Positions 1 through 11,398 of a stretch of DNA of 64,000 nt are shown in pieces (the stretch's first letter is position 1; every line of letters begins with the position of its first letter). The position numbers and the translations under genes are program-made. The notes under the pieces were generated by a model that made no database searches, was not told the origin of the DNA, and saw only the letters and a list, made by a program, of their open reading frames with translations. Source of the stretch: Podocnemis expansa (lineage: Eukaryota > Chordata > Testudines > Podocnemididae); the NCBI GenBank assembly GCA_007922195.1, contig ML682029.1, positions 3,164,636 through 3,228,635 of the forward strand, in the 5' to 3' direction.

Positions 1-594
1 CCAGCTGTGACAGAGTCTGGTTGGCAGACCACAGCAGAGCTGAGCTGGGACTGGCTGGAGCGCTTGCTTTGCTCCTGTGTGCTCCGACTCTCACGTGATC
101 CAAATCACAAGTGCACTTAGCCCTTTTCTGCCATCAGCAGCCTGTCTGCTGTTGCTGCAGAGAGCTCCCATGCTCAGCCCGGGCAGCAGCTCCACAGGCT
201 GCAAGTTTGGCACTACTGATCTATGCCAACCATGGCATTTCAAAACTAAGTGTGGTGATGTCTTTCAAACTTCCAGCATAAAAGGGGCAAAGAGTAATGC
301 TCAGCAACACACAGCCAGGTCTGTATCTGCAGGGTGTTTTCAGTAATCCTTAAGGAGGATCTTGGAAAACAAAATGTTTCAGTCAAATTATTTTCATGAT
401 TGTTTCTTATGGATGTTTTTACTGAATGGTTCTGACTGCCTGAAAAGAAAGTTTTCCTTGTTTTACTGTTAGAGTCTTATGGAGGTAGGGACACACACAA
501 AAGAACTGTGTACATAATGCTGTAAGCATCAGATCATGGAGACTAGTCCTGTCTGACCAGAATTAAATGCCACTGGTCATCACCTACAACCACC
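1..594. other. Anonymous non-coding DNA
   Basis: No recognised repeat, exon or RNA gene. The short open frame at 77-346 has no family signature and is flanked by ordinary AT-rich intergenic or intronic sequence. Confidence 0.5.
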
Positions 595-1136
595 AAATCA
601 AACCTCTACAGCACATCAAAGATCTACATCCTATTCTACACAATGATCCCTCACTCTCTCATGCCCTGGGAGGCAGACCTCTCCTCGCTTATAGACAGCA
701 TCCCAACCTTAAAAAGACAGACAATCACCAGTAACAACAGCCCTACCACAAACATTAAGTCAGGTACATATCCTTGCCACAAACCCTATTGCCAACTTTG
801 CCCACATATCTGCACAAAAGATACCATCATAGGACCTAATCAAGCCAGCTTCTTCATCAAGGCCTCATTCACAGGCTCATCCACCAAACTGATCTCTATG
901 ACATGTGCCAGAAATGCCCCTGCGCCTTAAACATTACACACACAGGACAGTTTGTGCAAAAGAATAAATGGATACAAATCTGATATGAGAATCAACATTC
1001 AAAAACCAGTGAGGGAACACTTCAATCTCCCTGTTCTCTCCACTGAGAATATGTTAATAGCCGTACTTCAGCAAATGGATTGCAAGTCAAAGTTTCAGAG
1101 AAACTGCAGAATTGGAATTCATATGCCAATCTGACA
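595..1136 (+). pseudogene. Decayed GIY-YIG nuclease domain of a Penelope-like retroelement
   Basis: Two open pieces (643-930 and 952-1134) read as the C-terminal part of a Penelope-like element. The first carries a Cys-rich linker (GTYPCHKP, then CQLC) followed by GPNQASFFIKASFTGSST, the usual lead-in to the nuclease. The sequence after it continues with a THTGQ stretch in the position of the family's IGETG motif, then KSD, EHFNLP and STEN, matching the GIY-YIG core. In this family the domain nicks target DNA beside a reverse transcriptase. Two small frameshifts, at about 928 and 950, break the frame, the catalytic Tyr region is damaged, and no reverse transcriptase is seen upstream, so it is a 5'-truncated relic. 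The match is by motif order only; a tyrosine-recombinase or other GIY-YIG element is a weaker alternative. Confidence 0.6.
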
Positions 1137-1334
1137 CCACTGCCTTAGGGTTATATACAGATTCTGGGTTTTTTTCTCATTACAACAGGTCATTTCACCT
1201 TTTTTTAAACTTCACTTCCCTCTAAGTATGCTGTTCTCCATTGTCTGAATCTGAGTAACTGCTTTGGCTTGCTGTAACAGACTGACCTGATCCTATAACT
1301 TACACTTCCCTGCCTTTGTTTTCCTTCCTTTCTG

Positions 1335-1440
1335 TAAGTTCTCCACCTTCAGGCGTCCAGCAAAGAGGGATTTTCCTCCCAAGAACGCTCATGCGATAAA
1401 TTTGTTAGTCTTTAAAAATGCCACTAGACTCCCTGTTTAT
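1335..1440 (+). mobile_element. Palindromic MITE, right arm only
   Basis: The order CTTCAGGCGTC, GGGATTTTCCTCCCA, GCTCATG, ATAAATTTGTTAGTCTTTAA, then a CCACTAGACTCC-like end is the right arm of the palindromic element seen complete at 32635-32905. The left arm is absent. I recall a turtle/crocodilian MITE named Chompy with this kind of sequence, but the name is from memory. Confidence 0.75.
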
Positions 1441-4400
1441 TGTCAAACTAAACTGATACAGCTACCCCTTTGGAACTTGACCAGAATAGTGCAGGTAAAA
1501 ATCCAAAAGGTGTACAAGATAGGAATCCCAGATTGTATTTGGACTGGACTAGATTATAGATAGGCTTGGTAGAATTCTTTTTTCTTATTTACACAATTTC
1601 TATGGATAATATCAATGTTTACATTTTTAAACTTTCATCAATTTAAATATTCACAATTGCAGGAAATTACGGGAGTGCAAGACAATAATTATATAATGAC
1701 AATCTATAATAAATTCTAAAGCCGTTTTCTTACTTTGCTGATCTGTAAATTTCAATTCTTTGTACATATATTTTATGACTTACCCAGGAAGCTGCAGAAA
1801 CACTTTGATCTCTCAGCTCTGTTAAGTAAAGATCTGAAATAAATTCTTCAGACTGGGCAGTTATTTTTTATTGCCTTCCTCTCTGACTTCCAAACTTTTT
1901 TTGTTTTCACTGCCAACTTTAAATACAAACCACTCACATCAGTTAAACACTGTTTTTAATTACGTATGTTACAGGAATACAAGCTATTTGAAACAGGTAG
2001 ATTATCTTAATGAACATTTTACCTGAGATCTCAAAAGGCACAAAAGATTACTTCATACTTATGCCTTTGAATCTTAATTTGAAATCTACCAAGAAGAGCT
2101 TCTTTGTTTTCTGACTAAATAAAAAATTCTATTTCAGAAGTAATCTGTCATCACAATCAGGAACACTAACATGCTAACCAGTGTAAAATATGCTTCTTGT
2201 GGCAGTACCTGGCCCAGCTTCCTAGCTCTAAGATGACACCTAGAAAAGAAAACTTTACCTAAGGAGGAAATAGTTGACAGAGGCACTTGAAATGCTGGTG
2301 AGAAAAAAGTGAGGTGGTAGATCATCATACTATCACTGCTCACAGGGAAATTTTGCTGGTAAAATTCACACTTGGTGAGAACATACAAACTGTTTTGCTG
2401 TCATGCTGTTTTTCTGTTGCACAGAAAATGACTCAGGACACTTTATGCAGAAAACCCAAATTTCTGGCACTTTGTTCTAGTAAAGCTACTCTCCAGGTTT
2501 GTGGTGGCATCAGTAAAGGCATCACCCCTTGCAACTCAGGTACAATTAGTAGTAGCCTCATTTTTCCAATAGCAAAGCCATGGGGGAAAAAAAAAGTATG
2601 CTGGGTGACATGGTTAATCAGTAAACAAAAGAAAAGCTAAATTTAACTACTTCTTGGCTATGACCCTGTGCTGTGACTCCTGATCTCAAAACTTCTTGTA
2701 CTTTTTCAGATACTCTGGAATAGCCCTTACAGTGCTCCTCTGTGACAGGCCGCTCCCAAAATCTAGTCCTGTATGCCACTGACTCCCTTGATCTCCACTT
2801 CTGAACCCTGATTTATCCCACTTTGCCAGGTGACTACTCACTCCTAAGTCAGTCCACGCCAGCCCCCTGCATGTAATAGGTCCCAGGAAATGGATACACA
2901 CCCTCTGGCTACTCAGGTGATGGTCCTCAAGCAAACACTCAAAGCCACCCCATGAACTTCCATCCTAAAGGGATTGGGACCCACCCTCAATCACCATAGA
3001 CTTATGGCCATCCATTTAACATAGAAATGGATTGGACCAGCCATTCTGATCCACATCCCCTGAAGTCCATACAGCTTTAGGTAAAACAAACATTAGTTAG
3101 GATATGGTTTTAAGTGAGTATATAGCACATCAATGCACAATCATTTAACAAAGGAGTCAGAGCTTTCCACAGGCAAATAAGTCTAACACACATGCTAAAC
3201 TAAACACTATTCTCAGACTACTCTTTAGACTATTCTCCTCCTTCCCCACAAGACAGGCTCTTGGTGGTGGTCTGCCAGCATAGGCCCTCCTGGCCATGTG
3301 GATTGGCCCAGAATCTTTTAGTTGCTTCCAGGATGGCCTTCTTCTATCCCCAACCCCAACAGCTTCTCTTCCTCCCAAGTCAGGGTGAATTGCTAATTTC
3401 CACCTGAGCCAAGCAGCTAAATTTTCATTCCATTTATGATGCATTTCTCTAGTCTCAGAGAAAGTCCTGAGGATCTGAGCTATGTAACATGCTTCACCTC
3501 TGTACACATACATGATGCTTCAGCAAACATGATACCACAACAGTAAGTCAAAGCATTCATAAAGGAACCTTGCATGGCACAACTGGCATCAAACCACACG
3601 ATTACTTTTCAAAATGAACAGAAGAATTACATAGATCATAGTCCAGTGTGCATCACATGACATCCTCTACACTGGAACAAAATCTGTTCCTTATGAAAGC
3701 TTGCTTCTTTAATCATGTTGACCAGGTGTAAGCCAGACAGAAGACGCAGACAGAGAAAACTGTGGTTTTCCTTTTTAAAAATTACTTATGTATTTTGTGG
3801 AATGTTATGATTAATGTTGGTGGAAGTCAGCTATTCACATCAGAAGATATGGCCGAATCAGATTAACCAGATACTGCTATGCTTGAAAAATTGTAAATCT
3901 GATGTCCACATAGCTGTGACTTGGCCATCTCTCCCCACTCAACATGGCTATTCATATTCAGTTTCATCCCTTAGATCCTCCAATATCTTTTCACTGCAGA
4001 CTTCCCCTATGGTCCAAGGATCTTCCTTTCAGCTTGCGTTCAGATTTCCTCACCCCCAATGGGATATCTGATTCAAGCCAAGAGTCAGTAAATGCTACAC
4101 TCCCTAGCAACTGTTGCTATGGTATGTCTTCCAGCTTCTCTCTAAAGGAAGAAAATAATTTCCAGCAGTAGTTTCAGTTCCTGGCTTCCAAACCCTTGAA
4201 CTATTCTGACTGCTCCAAAGCAGTGAGTGAAATATTTGATATGGGGTACAGTGGCAGTTTTTTCATCTTATAGCTCTTGCAACACCTCACTCAGCATGTT
4301 TTGCAGTGAACTCTGCTCTTGGAAAAATATATCCACTGGGTAAATGGGCTCTGGTGCACCTTCAAAACCAAAAGCTGTCACTTCTCTAGAAGGAGAGTGC

Positions 4401-5484
4401 ACATCTTCTTTTTTGTTTTCTGAGACAAATATTCTAGATAGGTCATGATTCCAGGAAAACTGAGGATGCCTGGATGCCATGGGAACTTCTGAATTCCATG
4501 TCTTAGCAGACCAGCAACCACAGACAGACATCACTAAAACCTGATTAAAGCTTCAAAAGGGTCTTTTCCTCCCATCAGCCTGGGACAGGAAGCTGTTTAT
4601 GGAAAAAGGAGAACCCCTTTCCTTCCCTCAAAAGCAGATGCAGTAACTAGTTTGTTTGGCATGGTGCCTTCTCAGGTCATCAGCACTGAACGTCTTCTAA
4701 ACACTGGTGGAACCCCCATGCCAGTGCTGTCATTCCCCGTGCTGTGGATCAGGCCTTGCTTCAGTCCATGCATACCTTGGAAGATGAGCAGAAGCAGACC
4801 TTTGCTCCTGCATTTCCTCTTTAGCTGTTCAAAGATGGAACTGAGAAGAAGTTTGTAGGACAGCTCCAGTTCTAAAGCTGTAGATGCTGTTTTGTAATTG
4901 AGAAGTTGTATGCAAATAAGTGTATGATGCATAAGGGAACAGAATTAATATTTTATGTATAGTTGTTTTTTCTTGATCCAGTTATGTAACAAAGATATCT
5001 GTACAGTAGTTTCTTCAACTGTGTGGGGATTAGAGAACAGGGAGTGGACCCGTGGGGAGTAGAAGCACAGCTGCTGACAGACTATTTCACTTGTCAGCAG
5101 CCACACATGCACTCTTTGTTTCCAGATAATTTCTGATGAGTGTACTTCCTAACAGAGGGAGTTTTATGTCTGCTAAGTCAAGCAGGCTTTTGTGCACCAG
5201 ACCAGACTGTCAATCAGGCATGTATGCAGTACATAAACATTCAGTTATAACACAGAATGATGGTTAAAAATGACCCTGACCCCTACACATTAACCCTTCC
5301 TCCCACCCATTAAATCAGATCTGCTATGGATCCACTTTTCTGCCATTTGTGCAGACAAAATCTGTCAGTAATAAAAAACTCCCAAGGAAAATTCCAGCCA
5401 AAGGCAGACGCAAAGATTTATTTATTAAAAGTTTATGAAGATTTTTTTTTAAAGAAAAAACAGCATTTATGCAATTGAAACCTA
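1441..5484. other. Anonymous AT-rich stretch, no gene recognised
   Basis: About 4 kb in which I recognise no exon, RNA gene or named repeat. The segment 2690-3510 has a repeat-like texture (short open frames on the minus strand, moderate GC) and might be an old LTR or DNA-transposon fragment, but no termini or coding motifs support that. The remaining ORFs are under 120 codons with no family motif. Confidence 0.45.
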
Positions 5485-7124
5485 ATCTGCACTACAAAGT
5501 TAGGCTTATGTAGGTTACCTGGCATCAATCTATTTGTACATGTCTACAGGCATCAATTTTGTCTCCCACCAACGTAAATGTTCCATTACAGTGACACAGT
5601 AAAACCTCCTCCCTGAACAGAGAGGAGCCATGGCTGACCTACTGACATTAATGCAGTGCATATTCAGACATGGTGTCAACCCTCATAGCTCTCCAGCAGC
5701 TGCCCCATGATGTCCCACTTCCTACAACAGAGTCCATTCTCACTGCAGTTGTAAACTCCACTGTCCAGAGGTCATGAAGACCAAAAGCTTCTGCTCACCC
5801 CCCACCCCCAACCAATCACATATTTCTGAAATGCCTTTTCCTGACTACCCAGCTGGGTGATGATACCTAGCGCATCCAGTGTGTGACCAAAATGACCACA
5901 ATGACTCCACATATGGACATGCTCCTGCCTGGAGTATATAGAAGGCACTGGATGACCCAGGCTGGTGGGAAGCAGAGACTGTGCAGTATAGCCATGGGCC
6001 AGCTGTAGAATTGCAGACATCTACAAAAAGTGTGCAAGTGGGAAGCAGGCAAAGGGATACAAGAGGAATCAGCAGCAGTGCCATGTGGAAGTGAAATAGT
6101 GGTGCCAGGCAGACCTGATCAAGAAGGCCAGGTAGGAGAACAATTGTCCCGGTGCTGTTCCTGAGCTGCATGCCATATATGGTACAGACCCTAAAAGCAT
6201 CTCATAAACCATTGTGGATATCCCCAAAGGCACTGGAGACACAGACCCACTGCTGTGGAGGAGAGGTGTGGTGGAATGGGTGCCACAAACCAGTACATAC
6301 TTGAGACTCCACCACAGTCTAGCCAGTCCTGCCAGCCACGCATGGATGAGTCTGAAGAGGAATGAACCTTGGGTAAGCCTGTGCACGCATTTTTCCTTGC
6401 AGTGTTTACATTTCAAGATGGTACCTGGCCCACCCGCAGGTTAATAAGTCATGGGTATCAACTTTCCATTGTTTTACCCATCCAAGAAGAGGTATTGGTA
6501 CAACCACCAAAGGCAGAGTTGGCATCTGCTCTTCATTCACCTGTAGCATTAGAAGGGGTGGTTCATGCGGAGTAGTTTATGTACATCCCTTGTACCCTGA
6601 GTTCTCTCAACAAAACTTTCATGGAGCTGATCTGCAAACCTTTCCCAAAGGCTGCTAGGGACAACTGCCACATTTCTACTTCTGCAGTAAGATACTTCCT
6701 ACACCACTTTGCGACAAGCTTTGCCTGGCACTGTTGCTGTAAACAGGCTGGTGGCAAAGAGGCTTCAGGACCCCATCTGCCACTGAACTCTCTGTACTTT
6801 TATCACCCTCAGGAAGCAAATATCAGCTAAAAACCACCACCACCCGTAGACACTAACATCAACATTTCAGTATTCTTGACTTATTCGTATGGAATAAGGA
6901 CTGAAATTTTATGGTTTCATGCAACCAAAATTCTTCACGCCTACAGAGCCACACTCACCCTCGCTGGGCAGAGTGCTGCTGTGCAGAGGCACTGTAAAGC
7001 CAAAGTGCCAATAAGCATGGCTTAGTTAACAGTTTTTATGGGACTAAGGGAAGGTCATTTTGAAATGGATCTTTCCCTTTCTGTTGTGGCTGCAACTCCA
7101 ATATTACACTTGCCTGTTTTTATC

Positions 7125-7632
7125 AGCAACAGCTGCCATTGCGGCCTTGAGGTGTGCACCCACATCGGCAGAATTCCTGACCCTGAAGAGGAGAAAAAAA
7201 GGACTAGGGAGGACATTTTCAGTGAAATACTGCAAATTAGTGTTAAACACCAAACAAAGGGCCTGGAGGATCAAATCAAATCATAGGGCTGGAAGGGACC
7301 TCATGAGATCATCGAGTCCAACCCCCTGGGAATTGAACCCAGGACCTTCTGCATGTTAAGCAGAGGTGTTAGCCACTACACTGGATCGATGTGGCAAACA
7401 GCGCTGAGAAGGAAAATTGGCGAACTGGACAGAGGCTTGCAAAAAGGAGAGGGAACTAGATACACGAGCATATTTTGGGTATTCTCGGGCAGCAAACAAT
7501 AAAGCTACCAGCCTGGTTGATCTACGCATCCAAAAATGCAACCCACAATATCCACGTGGCGTCACAAGCCACATCTGTGCTCTACCCCTCTACTCTAGGA
7601 GACAAAAGGAAAACAACAGCTTCTTGTACTGA
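7125..7632 (+). pseudogene. Harbinger Myb/SANT-like protein remnant (3' exon)
   Basis: The first part reads PEEEKKRTREDIFSEILQ, the Lys/Arg-rich segment that follows the DNA-binding domain in reptile Harbinger accessory proteins, and sits just downstream of a pyrimidine-rich tract ending in CAG (a likely splice acceptor at about 7124). After the SINE at 7271-7384 the protein resumes with NWTEACKKERELD, the helical C-terminal segment. In intact elements this protein binds the transposon ends and assists the transposase. Here the N-terminal trihelix is not found and the reading frame is split by the SINE, so it cannot be functional. Confidence 0.6.
7271..7384 (-). mobile_element. tRNA-Val/CR1 SINE, copy 1
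   Basis: Read on the minus strand, the element starts with a tRNA body lacking its acceptor stem: D stem GTGT/ACAC, anticodon stem TCTGC/GCAGA around the loop TTAACAT (anticodon AAC, valine; its complement is at 7355-7357), and T stem CTGGG/CCCAG around TTCAATT, which supplies a Pol III B box (GGTTCAATTCC). It then runs into GGGGTTGGACTCGATGA and GGTCCCTTCCAGCCCTATGA, the CR1 3' end, and finishes with ATTTG repeats. This is a tRNA-headed SINE carrying the tail recognised by CR1 reverse transcriptase. All three visible stems pair perfectly. It sits in the Harbinger Myb remnant; GGATC on both sides may be a short target duplication. Confidence 0.85.
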
Positions 7633-8018
7633 CCCGTGAGAACTGTGGTTGGTGTATGAATAGCCACAATGGACTACATGCATGCACTGAAATGGACAGA
7701 AATGTCTGTTGCCTTTCTGATTTCAGAGTCTCATTCCATTAATTTATGTTTAAAGTTTGTATTGCACCACACAGGTGGCTTTTGCACTCACTTTCTGTAC
7801 TGATTTTGCCACCCAATAAAGTTTGATTTTTTGAAAATAAAATTGGCTGTTAGCTGACAATACAAATTGAAGAATGTGCAGCAGTACGCAAAGTGCACAG
7901 TGCTTGCAAACAGAGTGCCTTGGAACTCATGGGCTCAAGAAAACATCGTTACGTACAAGCTCTGCAGCATGTAGTTCACAGCTTCAGTAAAACACAGTCC
8001 TAGTTACAAAGGCAAGCA

Positions 8019-8756
8019 TTACACAGCTCCTAACTGCACCCAAACCTTCAGGCTGAGAGAATGCTTAAGCATAGAACAATACCATGACTGACCAATACAA
8101 CGCTCTTTCAAAGGCCCGCTCAGCTGTACAGCTCCATACTGAGCTCTTGTTATGGCCCTTGTGTCTCGCTGTTCAAAGGGAGCAAAAGCTACCCCCCACC
8201 CCCACCCCAGCAGCAGCAGCTTTTCCCCCTTTGCCTCACAAATATTATGCAGTACACAACAGGCAGCTATAACCATCAGGTTATTTTTCTCCCTGAAATC
8301 CAGTCTAATGAGTATACAATGCCAGCACCCTTCAATCAATCAATCAAAAGCACTTTCAACAGTCATTCTGTACCTGCTGACCAAGAACTCAAATCTTTCT
8401 TTGGTGCCATTGAAATGAGTGTATGGCTTCCTGAGTCAGGGAAGCAAGCAGTAGGCTCGATTCCCAAGGATGACTATTTGCTTTTCAACATTGGCAATGG
8501 TAATCCACTGGCCAGGAAAGAACGTGCCTGCTTGCAGCTCTCTGAATGGTCTGCTTACAGATGCAAGTTTTACATGCACTCCCTGACTGATATCAATGAA
8601 ATGTGACATTTTTGCATAATCATAGATAAATAGTGCTTTCTGCTGATTTACTCTGTGGCAAGGTGTGCTGGTGCTAAAATAAGGATGTCCTTGCCATCTA
8701 CAGCTGCATTGCTGTTTGGGAGTTCTATTTCTGAAAATCCAGCCATGACATCCCAC
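8019..8756 (-). pseudogene. Harbinger transposase remnant (C-terminal half)
   Basis: Minus-strand frames carry FRELQAGTFFPGQW, the segment NVEKQIVILGNRAYCLLP (family form 'gD.aYpLlPWLmkPY'), and after a gap the C-terminal motif VIAACCVLHNICEAKGE. These are hallmark motifs of the PIF/Harbinger DDE transposase. The pieces are in two frames (8436-8756 and 8019-8339); the segment between, which should hold the catalytic Glu, is not open. The N-terminal part should lie at about 8760-9110 but is too decayed to follow. Confidence 0.75.
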
Positions 8757-9348
8757 TCATTGGCGACATTCACAATCTTGGATAGCAGGGCATAAACAGT
8801 CCTACACACACCTGCATAACATCAGCCCCCACCACAGATTTTCCAGCTGCAAAATGACTTCCCACTGACCAGCAGCAATCTGGTAACCCTCCAGATTGCA
8901 ATCACTTCTCAACTGTCAGTGCAGCCCAGTGCAATGACTCTGCGCTGGAGGGTTAAAGCCAACTTGATGCACAGATCCATGAATATGGCCTTTTGCATTC
9001 AAAAGTTCCACTGGCACTGCTCATTGTCCAAAACTTGCATTATGATGCGATTTCACCAGTCAGTGCTCATTTCTTAAGCCTGGAAATAGCACTTCATTGT
9101 CTGGAGCTGTTTGATAAATGGCACTATCAACCCCCCTCCCCCCTTTTTTAACACTGTCCCCAAAACAATCTGTTCTCAAAGAAACTGTCATGTCCCCCAT
9201 CACTGCAGTTCTTCCTGCAGCTCTGCAAATACCAGATCACGTCCCATATTTACAACACTTGTGAGAATAGGGCAGATCAATGTGAGCTCCATGTTTCTGT
9301 CAGATATGTTGCACTTCTCAGTGGTCACTGCTTCTGTGGGGTTTTTTG

Positions 9349-9363
9349 CCCCCCCCCCCCCCT
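9349..9363. repeat. Poly-C tract
   Basis: An uninterrupted run of Cs after GTTTTTTG. A simple repeat prone to length error. Confidence 0.9.
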
Positions 9364-9376
9364 GGAAATTCTAGAA

Positions 9377-9562
9377 CAGGGGGGGCAAACTCAAATCACC
9401 ACGAGGGCCGCATGAGGACTAGTATGTTAACCCAAGAGGCGCACCACTAAAACCTTTCCCTACAATGATATTGCAATTATGGGTAACAATACTGTCATTG
9501 CAGGCCATAGGCAACAGCATTAGGGGCCACATGCAGCCTGTGGGCCACGTGTTTGAAAAGAT
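9377..9562 (+). mobile_element. hAT non-autonomous element, CAGGGGTCTCAAAC family
   Basis: Starts CAGGGGGGGCAAACTCAAAT and contains GAGGGCCGCATGAGGACTAG, as in the copy at 12632. The right end (GGGCCACGTGTTTGA) has decayed, and I do not see a matching 8-bp duplication, so the end coordinate is approximate. Confidence 0.7.
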
Positions 9563-9845
9563 TATGTGCTGGAAAATTGACCCCCTAGGTCCCAGAAATT
9601 GATGGACAAGTCATTTCTACACCAAACTGCAAAAAGTCCCCAAAAGCCATCGTGCCAGACAGCAGAGCGTGGCACATTAGGATACCCACTGGTAGAGCAC
9701 TGCACCTCATAAGCTTTTCTGGGGAGTAGGCACAGTACCATTGTAGGCAGCCAGGTATGCACATGCAGAAACAACAGATCATTGGTGGCATCTATGTACC
9801 AATATAACTTGCATAGACAAAACTTGGTAGCATAGACATGGCCTT

Positions 9846-10236
9846 AAAGCTCAATTCAGTGTTTCAAATGAACGTCAAACAAAGTAGAAAGTTTCCAGTC
9901 AGAGGGCAAAAAACATGTTCTAAACCTAAGACATACTTCAATGTCACTTTCTTCACTTAAGACTCAAATGTTTATTTTGGATGCTCCCATGGGAGAGTAG
10001 CGAGAACCGACTCAACCAGTGTGCCCAGAATGCATGAGAGCAAGCTCTCCATGCCAAGAGCTCTGCCAGCTGAGAATGTTTAGATTCAAAGCTAGATAAC
10101 TATTCTGAGCTCTTGTGGGAACAAATTTTGTTAAAAAATAAAAACAAAAAGCCCAACACATTAGAAAGCCATCACAAGAAACCAGTTGAGAAAACAAGCA
10201 TTTAAAGTTAGCTAGCACAGTCTCTCTCTCATTTAA
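9846..10236. other. Anonymous DNA between elements
   Basis: No feature recognised in this 390-bp interval. Confidence 0.4.
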
Positions 10237-10450
10237 GGCCTGGGCTACACAGATTTTGTACTGTGACAACTATTTGACTTAGTGATATGAGTATATATAA
10301 AAAATTAGTACAACCCCAGTGTGGCTATACTTAAATGGATTTAAGGTGTCTTGTATGGTATTGCTTATGCCCATGCTTATATAGGAAAAAACTCTCCCAA
10401 TATAAGGCACCCATACACCAGTGTAACCTTGACCATACTAAGGAGGTTTT
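10237..10450 (+). mobile_element. Harbinger-type MITE fragment
   Basis: The left end AAGGCCTGGGCTACACAGAT fits the 'GGCCTGGTCTACACTA' terminus of reptile Harbinger MITEs. The right terminus is degenerate near GACCATACTAAGG. No coding capacity. Confidence 0.45.
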
Positions 10451-10787
10451 GCTGCTTTAACTGTACCTGAATTTAAGTCCTCATTACCCTTTGCCACAGC
10501 AATACATCTAAGGATTGAAGACAGCAAGAACACAGCAGATGTTTATTTTACCAAAACAAACACAAATTGCTTGTATATAAAGCAATCCAGATAGCATTTA
10601 TTTGCACTGAGTGATCATTGATTGGATACACAGTGGCTTTCAAGTGGAGGGGTACAGATAGGATCACGTTACAATCCTTTTCTACTTAGAAGTCACACAG
10701 GTTGCTGCTGTGTGACGCCATCTCTCCCTTCAATTGCTGGGAAAGAAAAATTCACCTGCTGAAAGACTGGAAAAAGATCATCTAGAG

Positions 10788-11212
10788 CAGGGGTTGGCAA
10801 CCCTCAGCACACGTGTCAAAAACAGCATGTGAGCCAAGCCTGAGCCGCGTGCAGCGCCACTCAGGCTCCCCCACTGGCCCCGCTTCCCCAGAGCAGTGAT
10901 TCAAGATCTGTGTACTGCAGTTCTGGGCCCCCACTGCCTGCATTTGTCTGCTGGGGAGCGCTGCCAGCAGGGACTAAGAGGCTGCGGCATGTGGGGCTGC
11001 TAGCCCCACACCCTGCTGTGCCTGGCTAAAGGGGAACAGGGCAGGTTGGTCCACCCAGAGCTGCTGCTGCCGCCAGTGTGAGCCAGCCCCAGCCAGGAAC
11101 CAGGGGCCACCCTCTGGTTGGGTTGGGAGCTGGTCTCAGCCGGGAACCAGAGGCCTGGTCGTGCTCTCTTTTGGCCCCACCCCCAGCAGCTGCTGAAGAC
11201 TGCCAACCCCTG
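10788..11212 (+). mobile_element. hAT non-autonomous element, CAGGGGTTGGCAACC family
   Basis: Terminal inverted repeats CAGGGGTTGGCAACC and CTGCCAACCCCTG bound 425 bp of GC-rich non-coding sequence. Flanking octamers ATCTAGAG (10780-10787) and ATCAAAAG (11213-11220) agree at 6 of 8 positions, fitting an old 8-bp hAT target duplication. Confidence 0.8.
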
Positions 11213-11220
11213 ATCAAAAG

Positions 11221-11398
11221 CACTGGTTTTCAAACTTTTTTCCTTGGGACCCAGTTGAAAAAAATAACTTGTCTGTGACCCAATAATTGCATTGCTGTAG
11301 ATGTATTCCACTTCTTTGGCAGCAGGGGGAGCTGCAACCCACTACCTGAGGGTCTGCGACCCAGTACTGGGTCCTGACCCTACATCTGAAAACCACTG
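11221..11398 (+). mobile_element. hAT MITE, CAGTGGTTTTCAAAC family
   Basis: Ends CACTGGTTTTCAAAC and TGAAAACCACTG are inverted repeats; the interior has CCCAGTACTGGGTCCTGACC, as in the copies at 16777 and 60363. It directly abuts the preceding hAT. No convincing 8-bp duplication is visible. Confidence 0.75.

Larger units (their letters stand above)
5485..9845. mobile_element. Decayed PIF/Harbinger DNA transposon (copy 1)
   Basis: The stretch holds the two Harbinger genes in their usual tail-to-tail order: a Myb/SANT-like remnant on the plus strand (about 7125-7632) and a transposase remnant on the minus strand (about 8019-8756). The spacer between them carries an AATAAA at 7815. The edges look like degenerate terminal inverted repeats: near 5488 TCTGCACTACAAAGTTAGGC, and near 9840 the reverse complement begins GGCCATGTCTATGCTACCAA, the 'TCTACACTAC' signature of reptile Harbinger elements. 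The outer limits are uncertain because the two ends have diverged and no clean 3-bp target duplication is visible. A hAT copy (9377) and a SINE (7271) lie inside it. The region 5500-7030 should hold the 5' end of the Myb gene, but I could not find the DNA-binding helices. Confidence 0.55.

Noticed and set aside
3157..3513. 118-codon minus-strand frame as a possible exon
   Set aside because: No splice-site support, no domain and no recognisable protein; treated as chance.
5772..6171. Hydrophobic minus-strand frames (82, 108 codons) as a membrane protein
   Set aside because: Overlapping alternative frames inside the decayed Harbinger element, without conserved motifs or a supported start.
7300..7384. 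A functional tRNA-Val gene
   Set aside because: The acceptor stem is missing and the sequence continues into a CR1 tail; three copies share this, so it is a SINE head.
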